This document shows, one piece after another, positions 45,626 to 53,654 of a stretch of 64,000 bases of DNA; the stretch's first letter is position 1; each line of letters starts with the position of its first letter. Location of the stretch: the NCBI GenBank assembly GCA_049682815.1, contig JBAUII010000011.1, positions 27,512 through 91,511 on the forward strand. Reading direction: 5' to 3'. Origin of the DNA: DASWID01 sp049682815 (lineage in GTDB: Bacteria; Desulfobacterota_D; UBA1144; Nemesobacterales; CSP1-2). Made by a program: the position numbers and the translations under genes. The notes beneath the pieces are model-generated. The model was not told where the DNA came from. It made no database searches and saw only the letters and a list, made by a program, of their open reading frames with translations.

Positions 45626-46525
45626 ATGAAAACTACAGATAATTTCCATTCAGGTTTTATTTCGATAGTAGGTAGTCCCAATGTTGGAAAGTCAACATTG
45701 CTAAACGTCCTAGTTGGAAGAAAAATATCTGCCGTTTCTGAAAAGCCGAACACTACGAGAAACCGAATTGTCGGTATTAAAAATTTGCCTTGCGCTCAGC
45801 TTATATTTCTTGATACCCCTGGTATTCATAGGGCGGCCAAGGGATCGCTTGGCAAAGGAATGGTTCAGGCTTCGATGGCAGCGCTTGGAGAGGCAGATGT
45901 TATCTTATTACTGATGGATGTGAAGTCACCATTTAATAAGCAAGATCTATATGTAATTAATAACCTTCCCAAGCCGGCTATTTTGGTATTGAACAAGATT
46001 GATTTGATAAAGAAATCGATGATCCTGAACATCATCAATCAATCTCAGCAGTTTGAAGATAAGTTTGTGGAAGTCTTGCCAGTCTCCGCATTACAAGCGG
46101 ATGGGATCGATGATCTGATACAAACTACAGTAAAATACCTTCCAATCGGTCCAAAATACTTTCCAGACGATATGATTACCGATAGATCAGAAGGGTTTCT
46201 GATTGCGGAACTGATTAGAGAAAAGGTGTTTAGCCTGACCCGTGACGAGGTTCCATATAAAACCGCAGTACTTGTCGAGGAGATTGATGAAGTGCCAGAG
46301 AGGAATTTGGTGAGAATTTCTGCCTTGATCTATGTTGAAAGAAAAACTCACAGGGGAATTATTATAGGTAATCAAGGCCAAATGTTGAAGAGAATAGGAA
46401 GCCTTGCAAGGGCAGAAATTGAAAGAATATTGGGGGCAAAGGTCTATCTCAAACTTTGGGTCAAGGTCAGGGAAAGATGGAGTGAGAGAGGCGACCTGAT
46501 TGATGAGTTTGGATATGCTAGGTAG
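45626..46525 (+). CDS. era: GTPase Era
   Basis: A 299-residue GTPase needed for 30S ribosome assembly; it binds the 3' end of 16S rRNA. G1 is GSPNVGKST, G3 DTPG, G4 LNKIDL, and the C-terminal KH domain (about residues 200-295) includes YVERKTHRGIIIGNQGQMLK and IERILGAKVYLKLWVKV. The frame can be extended upstream to a TTG at 45602, but that codon lies inside a palindromic repeat; ATG 45626 gives MKTTDNFHSGFISIVG, the usual N-terminus. No ribosome binding site is evident because the repeat lies immediately upstream, which may affect translation. Confidence 0.93.
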   Translation: MKTTDNFHSGFISIVGSPNVGKSTLLNVLVGRKISAVSEKPNTTRNRIVGIKNLPCAQLIFLDTPGIHRAAKGSLGKGMVQASMAALGEADVILLLMDVKSPFNKQDLYVINNLPKPAILVLNKIDLIKKSMILNIINQSQQFEDKFVEVLPVSALQADGIDDLIQTTVKYLPIGPKYFPDDMITDRSEGFLIAELIREKVFSLTRDEVPYKTAVLVEEIDEVPERNLVRISALIYVERKTHRGIIIGNQGQMLKRIGSLARAEIERILGAKVYLKLWVKVRERWSERGDLIDEFGYAR

Positions 46526-46627
46526 GTAAAGGATGCAGGATGCATGATCCACGATACAAGATTCGTCTAAAGGTGGTATAGCAAATGATTATTGATATCG
46601 TGGAAACTGAATTAGAGGGGATATCTC

Positions 46628-47134
46628 ATGGACACATGTGAATGTATAAGAAAAAGAAGGGATATCAGGAGCTTTATTTACAAGGAAGTTCCAGAAGATG
46701 TGATCATGAAAATAGTTGAGGCTGGCAGATTGGCTCCGAGTGCGATGAATCTTCAGCCCTGGGATTTTATCATAATAAAAGATAATCAGACCATAGGAGC
46801 ACTAGGACCTATCTGCACAAGCGGGAGGTTTGTTGTAGACGCCTCATTTGCCGTAGTTGTTGTTACGGATCCTTCAAATAAATGGCATGAGATAGACGGG
46901 GCAAGGGCAGTTCAGAATATGGCACTTGCCGGGTGGAATGAAGGGGTGGGCTGCTGCTGGATTGGAGCGATTAACAGGGAAAGGGTCAAGGAGATGCTCA
47001 ATATTCCCCAGAAGTTACATGTTCTTACGATTCTTCCCTTTGGGTACCCCGAGCAATTTACAGTTAAGAGGAAGAAGAATCGGAAGGCTCCCGGTGAGAT
47101 TGTTCACAGAGAGAAATTTGGGGTTAAACTTTAG
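46628..47134 (+). CDS. Nitroreductase family protein
   Basis: A 168-residue FMN-dependent oxidoreductase-like protein, short for the family. CECIRKRRDIRSF near the N-terminus is the FMN phosphate-binding arginine block, and RLAPSAMNLQPWDFIII is the conserved flavin and dimer segment. The second half has GVGCCWIGAINRERVKEML and LPFGYPE. Members reduce nitro compounds, quinones or flavins; the subgroup of this length is often uncharacterised. It follows era by 102 bases on the same strand. The physiological substrate cannot be inferred. Confidence 0.85.
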   Translation: MDTCECIRKRRDIRSFIYKEVPEDVIMKIVEAGRLAPSAMNLQPWDFIIIKDNQTIGALGPICTSGRFVVDASFAVVVVTDPSNKWHEIDGARAVQNMALAGWNEGVGCCWIGAINRERVKEMLNIPQKLHVLTILPFGYPEQFTVKRKKNRKAPGEIVHREKFGVKL

Positions 47135-47179
47135 TATAAGAATTCAGGAGGCAGGAGACAGAAGTTCTAAAGAAGCTCC

Positions 47180-47242
47180 AAATTACAAGCACCAAATTAC
47201 AAACAAATTTCAAATAACAAATCTCAAATAACAAACAAATTC
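47180..47242. repeat. Left arm of A-rich inverted repeats flanking four-helix-bundle gene
   Basis: Block A at 47180-47203 and block B at 47212-47242 are A-rich, built of related AAATTACAA, CAAATAACAA units. Block A reappears inverted at 47672-47695 (24 of 24 bases) and block B inverted at 47783-47813 (31 of 31 bases). The blocks lie just before the four-helix-bundle gene. Confidence 0.8.
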
Positions 47243-47252
47243 TAATTCTCAA

Positions 47253-47606
47253 ATGACAAAGCCAAAGAAGTATGATTTAGAAGATAGGACATTCAGATTT
47301 GCTAAGGAAGTAATCAAATTTGTAAACGTCCTCCCAAGATCATTATCCAATTTTGAGATAGCGAAACAAGTCGTACGATCTTCGGGATCAGTGGGCGCAA
47401 ATTATATTGAAGCAATTGAAGCACTTGGGAAAAAGGATTTTAAAATGAGAATTAAAATCTGTCGTAAAGAAGCAAAAGAAAGCGCTTACTGGGTAAAACT
47501 TGTAGAAGTCAACGATAAGGAAAGAGAACAAACTAGGCAACAGTTAATAGATGAAGCAGCGCAACTAACGAGAATATTTAGCTCAATTCTTCAAAAATCT
47601 AAATAA
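47253..47606 (+). CDS. Four-helix-bundle protein (23S rRNA intervening-sequence type)
   Basis: A 117-residue helical protein of the family first noticed within intervening sequences of 23S rRNA genes (S23/IVP, avd-like). Marks are LEDRTFRFAKEVIKFVNVLP at the N-terminus, AKQVVRSSGSVGANYIEAIE, and CRKEAKESAYWVKLV. The family forms barrel-like pentamers and probably binds nucleic acid, but its role is not established. Here it is not in an rRNA gene: it lies between nitroreductase and enoyl-CoA hydratase genes and is enclosed by inverted A/T-rich repeats, so it looks like an independent mobile or domesticated cassette. The start ATG lies in the repeat-derived region. Confidence 0.85.
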   Translation: MTKPKKYDLEDRTFRFAKEVIKFVNVLPRSLSNFEIAKQVVRSSGSVGANYIEAIEALGKKDFKMRIKICRKEAKESAYWVKLVEVNDKEREQTRQQLIDEAAQLTRIFSSILQKSK

Positions 47607-47671
47607 ATGCCACTTCTTCAATTAGTGATCTACACGTAGCCTGTAATTTGATGCTTGAAAATTGAAATTTA

Positions 47672-47813
47672 TTTGTAATTTGGTGCTTGTAATTTGTGGT
47701 TTATTAAGAAATTGAACATATCTTACGCGCTTATAGAGGAACAAGGTGACTTCTACCATTAAAAATTAAAAATTGTCATTTGGAATTTGTTTGTTATTTG
47801 AGATTTGTTATTT
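47672..47813. repeat. Right arm of inverted repeats flanking four-helix-bundle gene
   Basis: Inverted copy of block A at 47672-47695 and of block B at 47783-47813, with an 87-base unrelated spacer. The order on the plus strand is A, B, gene, A-inverted, B-inverted, so the arms are not a simple mirror. The right arm ends five bases before the stop codon of the convergent enoyl-CoA hydratase gene. Confidence 0.8.
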
Positions 47814-47818
47814 AGGAT

Positions 47819-48610
47819 TTAAGAGCCTTTAAAAACTGGTTTTCTCTTCTCTGCGAATGCCGTTTGACCCTCTTTATAATCAGAGCTAGATTGTACCTCA
47901 AGGATCATTTGCTTCAGGGTCTCCTCATCGGCCGAATCGAGCTTTTGATTCGTTTGCCATCTATTTATCGTGTACTTCATGGTTTTCATGGCGAGGGGCG
48001 CGTTCGAAGCAATCTCGTTTGCGAGCGAGTACGTGTGTTCTTCGAGCTCCGATGAAATCTTCACCTCGTTTACAAGTCCAATGTTTAATGCTTTATCTGC
48101 TTCAATTGGGTTCCCTATGAGGAACATTTCTTTTGTGTAGCCAATACCTATAAGGTTTAGAAATTTCCTGATTCCTGTATAGGTGTAAATTACTCCCAGT
48201 TTAGCTGGAGGCATCCCCAGCTTCGCGTCCTCGACACAGACCCTGTAGTCACAGGTGACGGCTAATTCCAGGCCAGCTCCAAAAGCATGGCCATTAATCA
48301 TCGCAATAACAGGGTAGGGGAATCTCTCGATGCTTTTTCCGGCAATGATCAGCGGATGATCACCTTCATAGTCTCGTATCATATCATTGTCACCTATTGC
48401 CGCAATATCGTATCCCGATGAAAATGCCTTGTCCCCAGCCCCGCGTATGACGACACATCTTACCTTCCCCTCATCAGCGAGTCTTTTTAGTTCCTCATGA
48501 ATTTTCAAAAGCATCGTCGGTGTTAAGAGATTTCTTTTATCCGGTCGGTTAAAGGTTAAAGTACAGATCAAACCCTTTTCCTCTACAAGCAGGTCTGACG
48601 CTGAGGGCAT
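47819..48610 (-). CDS. Enoyl-CoA hydratase/isomerase family protein
   Basis: A 263-residue crotonase-fold enzyme. The oxyanion-hole region is RGAGDKAFSSGYDIAAIG, and the second block AMINGHAFGAGLELAVTCDYRV includes the glycine-rich turn of the family. MPPAKLGVIYTYTGIRKFL follows, in which the usual catalytic Glu positions are not clearly kept, so the reaction (hydration, isomerisation or other) is uncertain. No beta-oxidation partners are adjacent. Its stop codon abuts the inverted repeat of the four-helix-bundle cassette, so the cassette may have landed at its 3' end. Confidence 0.88.
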   Translation of the reverse strand: MPSASDLLVEEKGLICTLTFNRPDKRNLLTPTMLLKIHEELKRLADEGKVRCVVIRGAGDKAFSSGYDIAAIGDNDMIRDYEGDHPLIIAGKSIERFPYPVIAMINGHAFGAGLELAVTCDYRVCVEDAKLGMPPAKLGVIYTYTGIRKFLNLIGIGYTKEMFLIGNPIEADKALNIGLVNEVKISSELEEHTYSLANEIASNAPLAMKTMKYTINRWQTNQKLDSADEETLKQMILEVQSSSDYKEGQTAFAEKRKPVFKGS

Positions 48611-49069
48611 GATTTAGTCTCCTTGTTTGAGATAGGAATGTAGTTAGTATTGTTTCTTGATGGGCTTTGTCAAACTGTCGTCGCGGTTATCGATCCTATC
48701 CTTCCATATGGTCTCGATAAATGGTGACACTAGTTATTAGAGTCAGGTGATATTGATAATCGGTTAACTATTCGAGCTAACCCAAGCAGAAATTGATAGT
48801 GATACTATACCTGGATATAGGCAAGTTAATTACTATCTTTCACTATCTATTTACAAAAAAGCGGGGGGAAAGATGATAATAGCCATAAAGATTGAGTACA
48901 AAGAAAAAAAAGTTAAAGATCAGTAATGAACAGTTCGTACAATGATCAGGGGGCATAAAATATTCCCTTTGTTTTTCATATAAGCAGAACATGTTTAACG
49001 GACTTTATTATTGGCGCATCAATCACCCCTATAACATATTTAATGTCTGGATATGTAATAAAATTCTTA
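48611..49069. other. Intergenic region upstream of enoyl-CoA hydratase gene
   Basis: A 459-base spacer with no gene or RNA I recognise. A 17-codon frame starting at 48872 follows a GGGGGGAAAG sequence but has no recognisable product. The rest is A+T-rich without clear repeats. Confidence 0.4.
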
Positions 49070-49585
49070 TTACCCTATCCTGTTATCACTGCCGCTTTCA
49101 TCCACTGAAGGATAAGTGGTATATTCACGGACACCTTCCATTAAGAATTCGCCTTCCACATAGGGGGCATTCGCAATGCGCTTCTTAATCCGCCAGCCTT
49201 CTGATGCCCGGATCACTTCGTCCTCGTAGGCTCCAGAGACTATCCAGACGTTTTGAGAACCATCTTCTTTGACCTGGATATGAGTTGCAGTGACGTGGCT
49301 TCTGGATTCCGCAGTGTCTCCCCGGATATCGAGCACAGGGTTGCTGATCAGATGAGAAGTCCAATAGCATTTCGTGAGAAACTTCTTGAACAGATTATCT
49401 GATTCTGACATCGGTAGTTTAATCAGCTCCTCACCGAGCAGGTACACTAGCTCTGCGTCCGGTGCAAAAACCGTCTTGAGAAGATCGTATTTCTTTTCAT
49501 CTAGCGCCTTACCGTAACGCTGAATAAGCTGATTGATCTCAAGGTGGTTTGAAATATCCTGTGTATTGTACATAAGACCTCTCAA
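49070..49585 (-). CDS. NTF2/SnoaL-like fold protein
   Basis: A 171-residue protein of the nuclear transport factor 2 superfamily (SnoaL-like, DUF4440-related). The N-terminal helix pair reads INQLIQRYGKALDEKKYDLL followed by VFAPDAELVY, the standard opening of the fold. A HLISNPVLDIRGDTAESRSH segment and WIVSGAYEDEVIRASEGWRI match the central strands and the final sheet. Such proteins are small-ligand enzymes (hydratases, isomerases, cyclases) or accessory factors. The substrate is unknown. The start could be the ATG four codons in (49573). It points away from the SDR gene and they may share a promoter region. Confidence 0.8.
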   Translation of the reverse strand: MRGLMYNTQDISNHLEINQLIQRYGKALDEKKYDLLKTVFAPDAELVYLLGEELIKLPMSESDNLFKKFLTKCYWTSHLISNPVLDIRGDTAESRSHVTATHIQVKEDGSQNVWIVSGAYEDEVIRASEGWRIKKRIANAPYVEGEFLMEGVREYTTYPSVDESGSDNRIG

Positions 49586-49973
49586 TTTTAAGAGTTTTGT
49601 TTTATTAATTTTACCTAATGATTGAGTTTTCTTAATTTGTTGGGAAGTTATTTTAAAAATATTTTTATAACTTCACAATTGGCCGGATAAATGGTTAGCG
49701 TCAAATATCTTTATAAACAAATGACAAGAAAACAATCTATTATAACGGTTTAGGATGGTAATAAACCTGAACAAATTATTTATTTCTAAAAGTGACATTT
49801 GTTTTTATAGAATTCTGCCCGTTTTAGTTACTTGGAGTTTGACACATGGTGAATGGATAAGCAGAGTTTAGGATGTTTGCTATTTTTTAAAATTTAATAG
49901 TTAATATTTTTTCTTGTCTTTAAACCGTTTTTAGCGGTTGTTGTCAGCATTTGTTGTTTTAGGGAGGGATTCA
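49586..49973. other. A+T-rich divergent intergenic region, NTF2-like / SDR
   Basis: A 388-base very A+T-rich spacer between divergent genes, presumably with both promoters. No gene, RNA or clear operator seen. GGGAGGG at 49961-49967 serves the SDR start. Confidence 0.4.
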
Positions 49974-50771
49974 ATGAAAGTTAAACACAAAGTAGCGATC
50001 GTTACCGGAGGGGGGACAGGCATAGGTCGAGCTACTGCGCTTTTGTTGGCCGAAGAAGGAGCTTATGTAGCCGTAGTTGGAAGGAGGGAAAGCAAACTTC
50101 TTGAGACCGTAAATGATATCAGGGAGCACGGTGGGAGCGCTCATCACATTCCGGGCGATATATCAAACGTATGTGAAACCGAGAGGATCGTTAAAGAGGC
50201 TGTAGAACAATTCGGCGGCCTTGATATTCTTGTAAACAATGCCGGTGTCTACAGGAGCCCAAAAATAACTGAGACCACCGAGGATGATTATGATTACGTA
50301 ATGGATATAAACCTTAAGGGTACGTTCTTTATGTGCAAGCACGCTGTTTCTGAAATGAGAAAGAGGGGTAGTGGGCCCATAATAAATGTGGGAAGCGCCC
50401 TCGGGATACAGGGATGGAAGGATGCATCTACATCGATCTATTCGGCGTCGAAAGGGGGAGTAGTTATGCTTACAAAGGTAATGGCCCTCGAGCTTGCGAA
50501 AGACCAAATCAGGGTGAACTGCGTATGTCCCGCCATTGTCGAAACGGAGGTATTTGAAACCCTGGGGATCCCTAAGGACAAGATACCTGAGCGTTTGAAG
50601 CAGTGGAGTTCGTTTCACCCGCTTGGTAGAAACGGTCAGCCTGAAGAGGTTGCAAAAGCAGTTCTCTATTTCGCATCAGATGATTCATCCTGGGCGACCG
50701 GCTCGGTATTCAATCTCGATGGTGGCGTAACCGCCGCACAGGTGATTCACACAAGATGGCAGCCAGACTAA
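49974..50771 (+). CDS. Short-chain dehydrogenase/reductase (SDR)
   Basis: A 265-residue classical SDR. The NAD(P)-binding motif is TGGGTGIGRA, the NNAG motif is present in LVNNAGVYRSP, and the catalytic Tyr and Lys lie in YSASKGGVVML with the preceding Ser in INVGSALG. The C-terminal VFNLDGG motif is normal. The C-terminal half resembles glucose-dehydrogenase or 3-oxoacyl-ACP-reductase-like SDRs, but the substrate cannot be fixed. The frame opens at 49938; ATG 49974 was preferred because GGGAGGG lies six bases upstream and it gives MKVKHKVAIVTGG. The next genes on this strand are the FmdB-like pair, 219 bases on. Confidence 0.88.
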   Translation: MKVKHKVAIVTGGGTGIGRATALLLAEEGAYVAVVGRRESKLLETVNDIREHGGSAHHIPGDISNVCETERIVKEAVEQFGGLDILVNNAGVYRSPKITETTEDDYDYVMDINLKGTFFMCKHAVSEMRKRGSGPIINVGSALGIQGWKDASTSIYSASKGGVVMLTKVMALELAKDQIRVNCVCPAIVETEVFETLGIPKDKIPERLKQWSSFHPLGRNGQPEEVAKAVLYFASDDSSWATGSVFNLDGGVTAAQVIHTRWQPD

Positions 50772-50990
50772 AATAATCGGGGCTTTCTGGGACAGTGCTG
50801 CATCTTAGATCTAGGATGGCTTAGTTACTCGGTTTTTACACTTACACTAAAATCATCGAAGAGTTTATGGTCGGCAATACTCGCACGCAACTGTGCCTAA
50901 CTTAATCATATTCACCAAGAACTAGAAAGCACTGGAGTAAATCAAGAATCTTTGTTAATATTGTTATTTATTGATTAAGGAGAAGGAAAC

Positions 50991-51494
50991 ATGCCTGTGT
51001 TTGAGTATGAATGCGATAAATGCGTAGAGACGTACAATTCTGATATTTCTGATTTGGTAAAGAAATTAAATAAGACAAATGCCTCAAAATTGCTGAAGCG
51101 AAATCCAGGTTTCAAGTATATCGAAGCCTCGGGCGGCAAAGACAACAAGTTACATTTTTCAGTTGGAGAAAGAGGAAAGCCCAGTACAAAGAGATTTCGT
51201 TATACACTTGATAAGGATAAAGTCTTGTATCTCGAGTTAAAGAATTATCGTTTCAGCGAGTTAATATACAATAAAGAAGAGGAAAAGGATCTGAAGTGTC
51301 CGTTGTGTAACAAGGGCGAGAGCGTGAGAAGGGTTTTTTCAACGTTCAAGGCGATTTTTGATGATAAGAATAAAAGGGCGCCGCGGCCTGGCGATGAGTT
51401 AAGATGGCATTTGGAGTATAAACAGCAAAAAGATGAGGAGATTAAAAGTGAATGGGTTGGGCAGGATTATTTAGACCAATATTTCCAAAGATAG
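50991..51494 (+). CDS. FmdB-like zinc-ribbon protein with long internal insertion, paralogue 1
   Basis: A 167-residue protein. The N-terminus matches FmdB/CxxC_CxxC_SSSS regulators: MPVFEYECDKC with Cys8 and Cys11. The second half of the ribbon, normally about 15-20 residues later, appears only at Cys103 and Cys106 (CPLC), followed by the usual RRVFSTF. The roughly 90 intervening residues have no motif I know and end with NYRFSELIYNKEEEKDLK, a block shared with the neighbouring paralogue. A 60-residue polar tail rich in Lys, Glu and Trp follows. The ribosome binding site AAGGAGAAGG is strong. Function unknown; probably binds zinc and perhaps nucleic acid. Confidence 0.75.
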   Translation: MPVFEYECDKCVETYNSDISDLVKKLNKTNASKLLKRNPGFKYIEASGGKDNKLHFSVGERGKPSTKRFRYTLDKDKVLYLELKNYRFSELIYNKEEEKDLKCPLCNKGESVRRVFSTFKAIFDDKNKRAPRPGDELRWHLEYKQQKDEEIKSEWVGQDYLDQYFQR

Positions 51495-51506
51495 GGAGTA
51501 ATCAAA

Positions 51507-51989
51507 ATGCCTTTATATGAATATGAATGTTTGAAATGCAGAAATAATCTTGAAACTTCTTTGAAAAGTCTTGAGAAAAAGGCGACTAAGAAGGCTGTAT
51601 CTGATTTAGTCAAGAAGTATCCTAATATTCATTATCTGCTGGTGATTGATTTGGATAATAAAAAGATGTTAGCCGAATACGGGAAGAAGAAGTCCGGCAC
51701 CACTGACATGGATTTTTATCTAAACGATGGTTCAAAAATGGTGCTGGTAAATATAGATAAGTTCAGGTTTTCAGAGCTTATTTTAGATAAAGATGATGAA
51801 AAGAAGCTTAAGTGTTATTGTGGTGAAACGAAGAAAATAGAGAGGGTCGTTTCTACCTTCGCATATACACATGATCTATCTACAAATATGCCTAAACCAG
51901 ACCTTTCCGGTTTGCCTCCGGAGGTTAGAGCAAAGACATTTTTAACTGATTACATAGAAGAAAAGGACAGGCCAAAGGCAAATCGGTAA
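51507..51989 (+). CDS. FmdB-like zinc-ribbon protein with long internal insertion, paralogue 2
   Basis: A 160-residue paralogue of the preceding gene, 12 bases downstream and surely co-transcribed. It opens MPLYEYECLKC (Cys8, Cys11) and places the second cysteine pair at Cys103 and Cys105 (CYCG, one residue closer than in paralogue 1), followed by IERVVSTF. The shared block before it is KFRFSELILDKDDEKKLK. The insertion is at the same position and of the same length in both proteins, though the sequences have diverged considerably. The C-terminal tail (about residues 120-160) differs from that of paralogue 1 and contains a LPPEVRAKTF motif. Function unknown. Confidence 0.75.
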   Translation: MPLYEYECLKCRNNLETSLKSLEKKATKKAVSDLVKKYPNIHYLLVIDLDNKKMLAEYGKKKSGTTDMDFYLNDGSKMVLVNIDKFRFSELILDKDDEKKLKCYCGETKKIERVVSTFAYTHDLSTNMPKPDLSGLPPEVRAKTFLTDYIEEKDRPKANR

Positions 51990-52021
51990 CCATGCTTTTT
52001 ATTGATAATGAATTTTGATGC

Positions 52022-52045
52022 AGAGACGCAAAATGTTGCGTCTCT
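52022..52045. repeat. Palindromic repeat (GTAGAGACGCAAA family), copy 2
   Basis: AGAGACGCAA at 52022-52031 pairs with TTGCGTCTCT at 52036-52045 around a four-base AATG loop. Flanking bases extend it to GTAGAGACGCAAC on one side. Its final bases form the stop codon (TAG on the minus strand, 52044-52046) of hisIE. Confidence 0.8.
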
Positions 52046-52703
52046 ACTCGTTATATTCCTCTTTTTTCCGACCAAATCTTCTTCCGAGTTCTTCATAAAT
52101 AGCCTCTGGGGTGATGCCAAACTTGGCAAGTAATACAAGGGAGTGAAACCAAAGATCCGCTACTTCGTAAGTTATCTCATTGTTATTGTTGTTTTTAGCG
52201 GCTATAACCGCTTCGCCTGCCTCCTCACCGATCTTTTTTAAGATGCTGTCGATACCGTCCTTAAATAGTTTACTAACGTATGAGTCCTCTTTCGGATTTC
52301 GCTTCCTATCGTCAACAACTTGATAGACCTCATCCAATGTTCTACCAGCTTTCATAGCCCCAAATGCGGGTGCGCTTCTGTTGCTGTCTCCAAGATTTGT
52401 ATAGAAACAGGTTCGCTGACCAGTATGGCAGGAAACTCCCTTTTGATTGACCAGCACCAGAACAGCGTCTCTGTCACAGTCAAGGAAGATCTGCTTCACT
52501 TCTTGAGTGTTCCCGGATTCTTCGCCTTTTTCCCAAAGCTTGTTTCTGGACCTGCTCCAGAAATGCGCCCTGTTCTTCTCCTGAGTGTTTTCAATTGCCT
52601 CTTTATTTGCGTAAGCGAACATAAGGACCTGTCCATTATCGGCATCCTGGACAATGACTGGTACTAAACCTTTATCATCGTACATGATTTCATCAATGTT
52701 CAT
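52044..52703 (-). CDS. hisIE: Bifunctional phosphoribosyl-AMP cyclohydrolase/phosphoribosyl-ATP pyrophosphatase
   Basis: A 219-residue fusion catalysing steps two and three of histidine biosynthesis. The HisI half (about residues 1-115) has the zinc and magnesium ligands in DCDRDAVLVLVNQKGVSCHTG followed by RTCFY. The HisE half (about 125-215) has the acidic NTP-pyrophosphatase motif KKIGEEAGEAVIAAKN and EVADLWFHSLVLLA. The reading frame ends inside a palindromic repeat that supplies its stop codon, and the last residues (GRKKEEYNE) are partly repeat-derived. No other his genes are nearby. The start ATG at 52703 fits the family N-terminus. Confidence 0.93.
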   Translation of the reverse strand: MNIDEIMYDDKGLVPVIVQDADNGQVLMFAYANKEAIENTQEKNRAHFWSRSRNKLWEKGEESGNTQEVKQIFLDCDRDAVLVLVNQKGVSCHTGQRTCFYTNLGDSNRSAPAFGAMKAGRTLDEVYQVVDDRKRNPKEDSYVSKLFKDGIDSILKKIGEEAGEAVIAAKNNNNNEITYEVADLWFHSLVLLAKFGITPEAIYEELGRRFGRKKEEYNE

Positions 52704-52844
52704 CGGTTCCTCCGATACTAATACTAACTAAGTTTAATCCAAATTCCGAGTTCAATGGTTTAGATTTCGTAGGATTAGCTTTACTAAGTTATGATTGTTG
52801 ACTATATTTTAATGATATTTTAATAGGCGTTAAGGAGAAAGGAT

Positions 52845-53054
52845 ATGGCAAGAGTAACAATTGAAGACTGCCTCGAGAAGGTAGAAAACAGGTTTGCGCT
52901 ATCCATTACAGCTATGAAAAGAGCAAAGCAGATTGCTGAGGGAGCCACTCCCCTTTCGCAAGAGACCGATAATAAGCCCATAGTACTTGCATTGAGAGAG
53001 ATTGCCGAAGGAAAAGTAAAGGTTAAGTATCCAAAATCTTCAGAGAGAAAGTAG
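52845..53054 (+). CDS. rpoZ: RNA polymerase omega subunit
   Basis: A 69-residue protein of the RpoZ family, which helps assemble the beta-prime subunit. ARVTIEDCLEKVENRFALSI matches the conserved first helix, MKRAKQIAEGA the second, and KPIVLALREIAEGKV the third. The length is close to the family norm. GGAGAAAGG lies just upstream of the ATG. The usual partners gmk or spoT are not adjacent, so the gene appears to be separate. Confidence 0.92.
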   Translation: MARVTIEDCLEKVENRFALSITAMKRAKQIAEGATPLSQETDNKPIVLALREIAEGKVKVKYPKSSERK

Positions 53055-53654
53055 GTTTGGAAGTCCCCTGATAAGTTTTTTGCATCTAAAACAACGCATA
53101 GAAATATCAATTGATTTGATTTGTCATAACCTTTAATTTTTTTCCAATTACTCCCTAAGATTGCTTTTAAGTGATTTCAACGAGAAATTTGAGGATTACA
53201 TTAATTCGGCATTTTAGAATCATACCGTTGTTGATTGTTTAATCTTTTATTTTCTTTGTCTTGATACTCAATAGATCCTGACTTTCGTCAGGAGATGGTT
53301 CAGCACAGGTACAAAGAAACAAAAATCAAGGGCTGACAAAAAACGCTTGCGTATCGAGCGAATGTGAGATATCTATTGCTATAATTAATTAGTTCTCTCA
53401 GTCACTTTGTTCCTTCGAGATGACAGTAATGATTGTCACTTTTTTTTAACGCTTCCGGAATTGATTTTGGCAATTTTTTGAATGCCCATTTAAGATCTAA
53501 GACACTGTCCTTGAATTACCTGACATCTACAGCAATGACATGAGAGACTGTTCGTTTAGGTAATCATACCGTGGTGCTTGCATCAGGTTTATTAGTTGGA
53601 TATGTTCAATGTAACTTCCGGTACTTGAATCATTTAAAATTGAAGGAGTGTGTT
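53055..53654. other. Long intergenic region, rpoZ / ornithine cyclodeaminase homologue
   Basis: About 600 bases without a recognised gene. A perfect hairpin, TCCTGAC-TTTC-GTCAGGA, lies at 53276-53293. A stretch near 53395-53445 (CTTCGAGATGACA and nearby) resembles short dispersed repeats common in related genomes. The frame of the next gene extends upstream to a GTG at 53571, but the real start seems to be 53655. Confidence 0.5.

Noticed and set aside
47161..47260. CRISPR-like short repeats
   Set aside because: The A-rich units are irregular, without spacers of constant length, and pair with inverted copies on the other side of the gene.
48872..48925. 17-codon frame with an upstream GGGGGGAAAG
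   Set aside because: Too short to support, no known counterpart, and the context is plain A+T-rich DNA.
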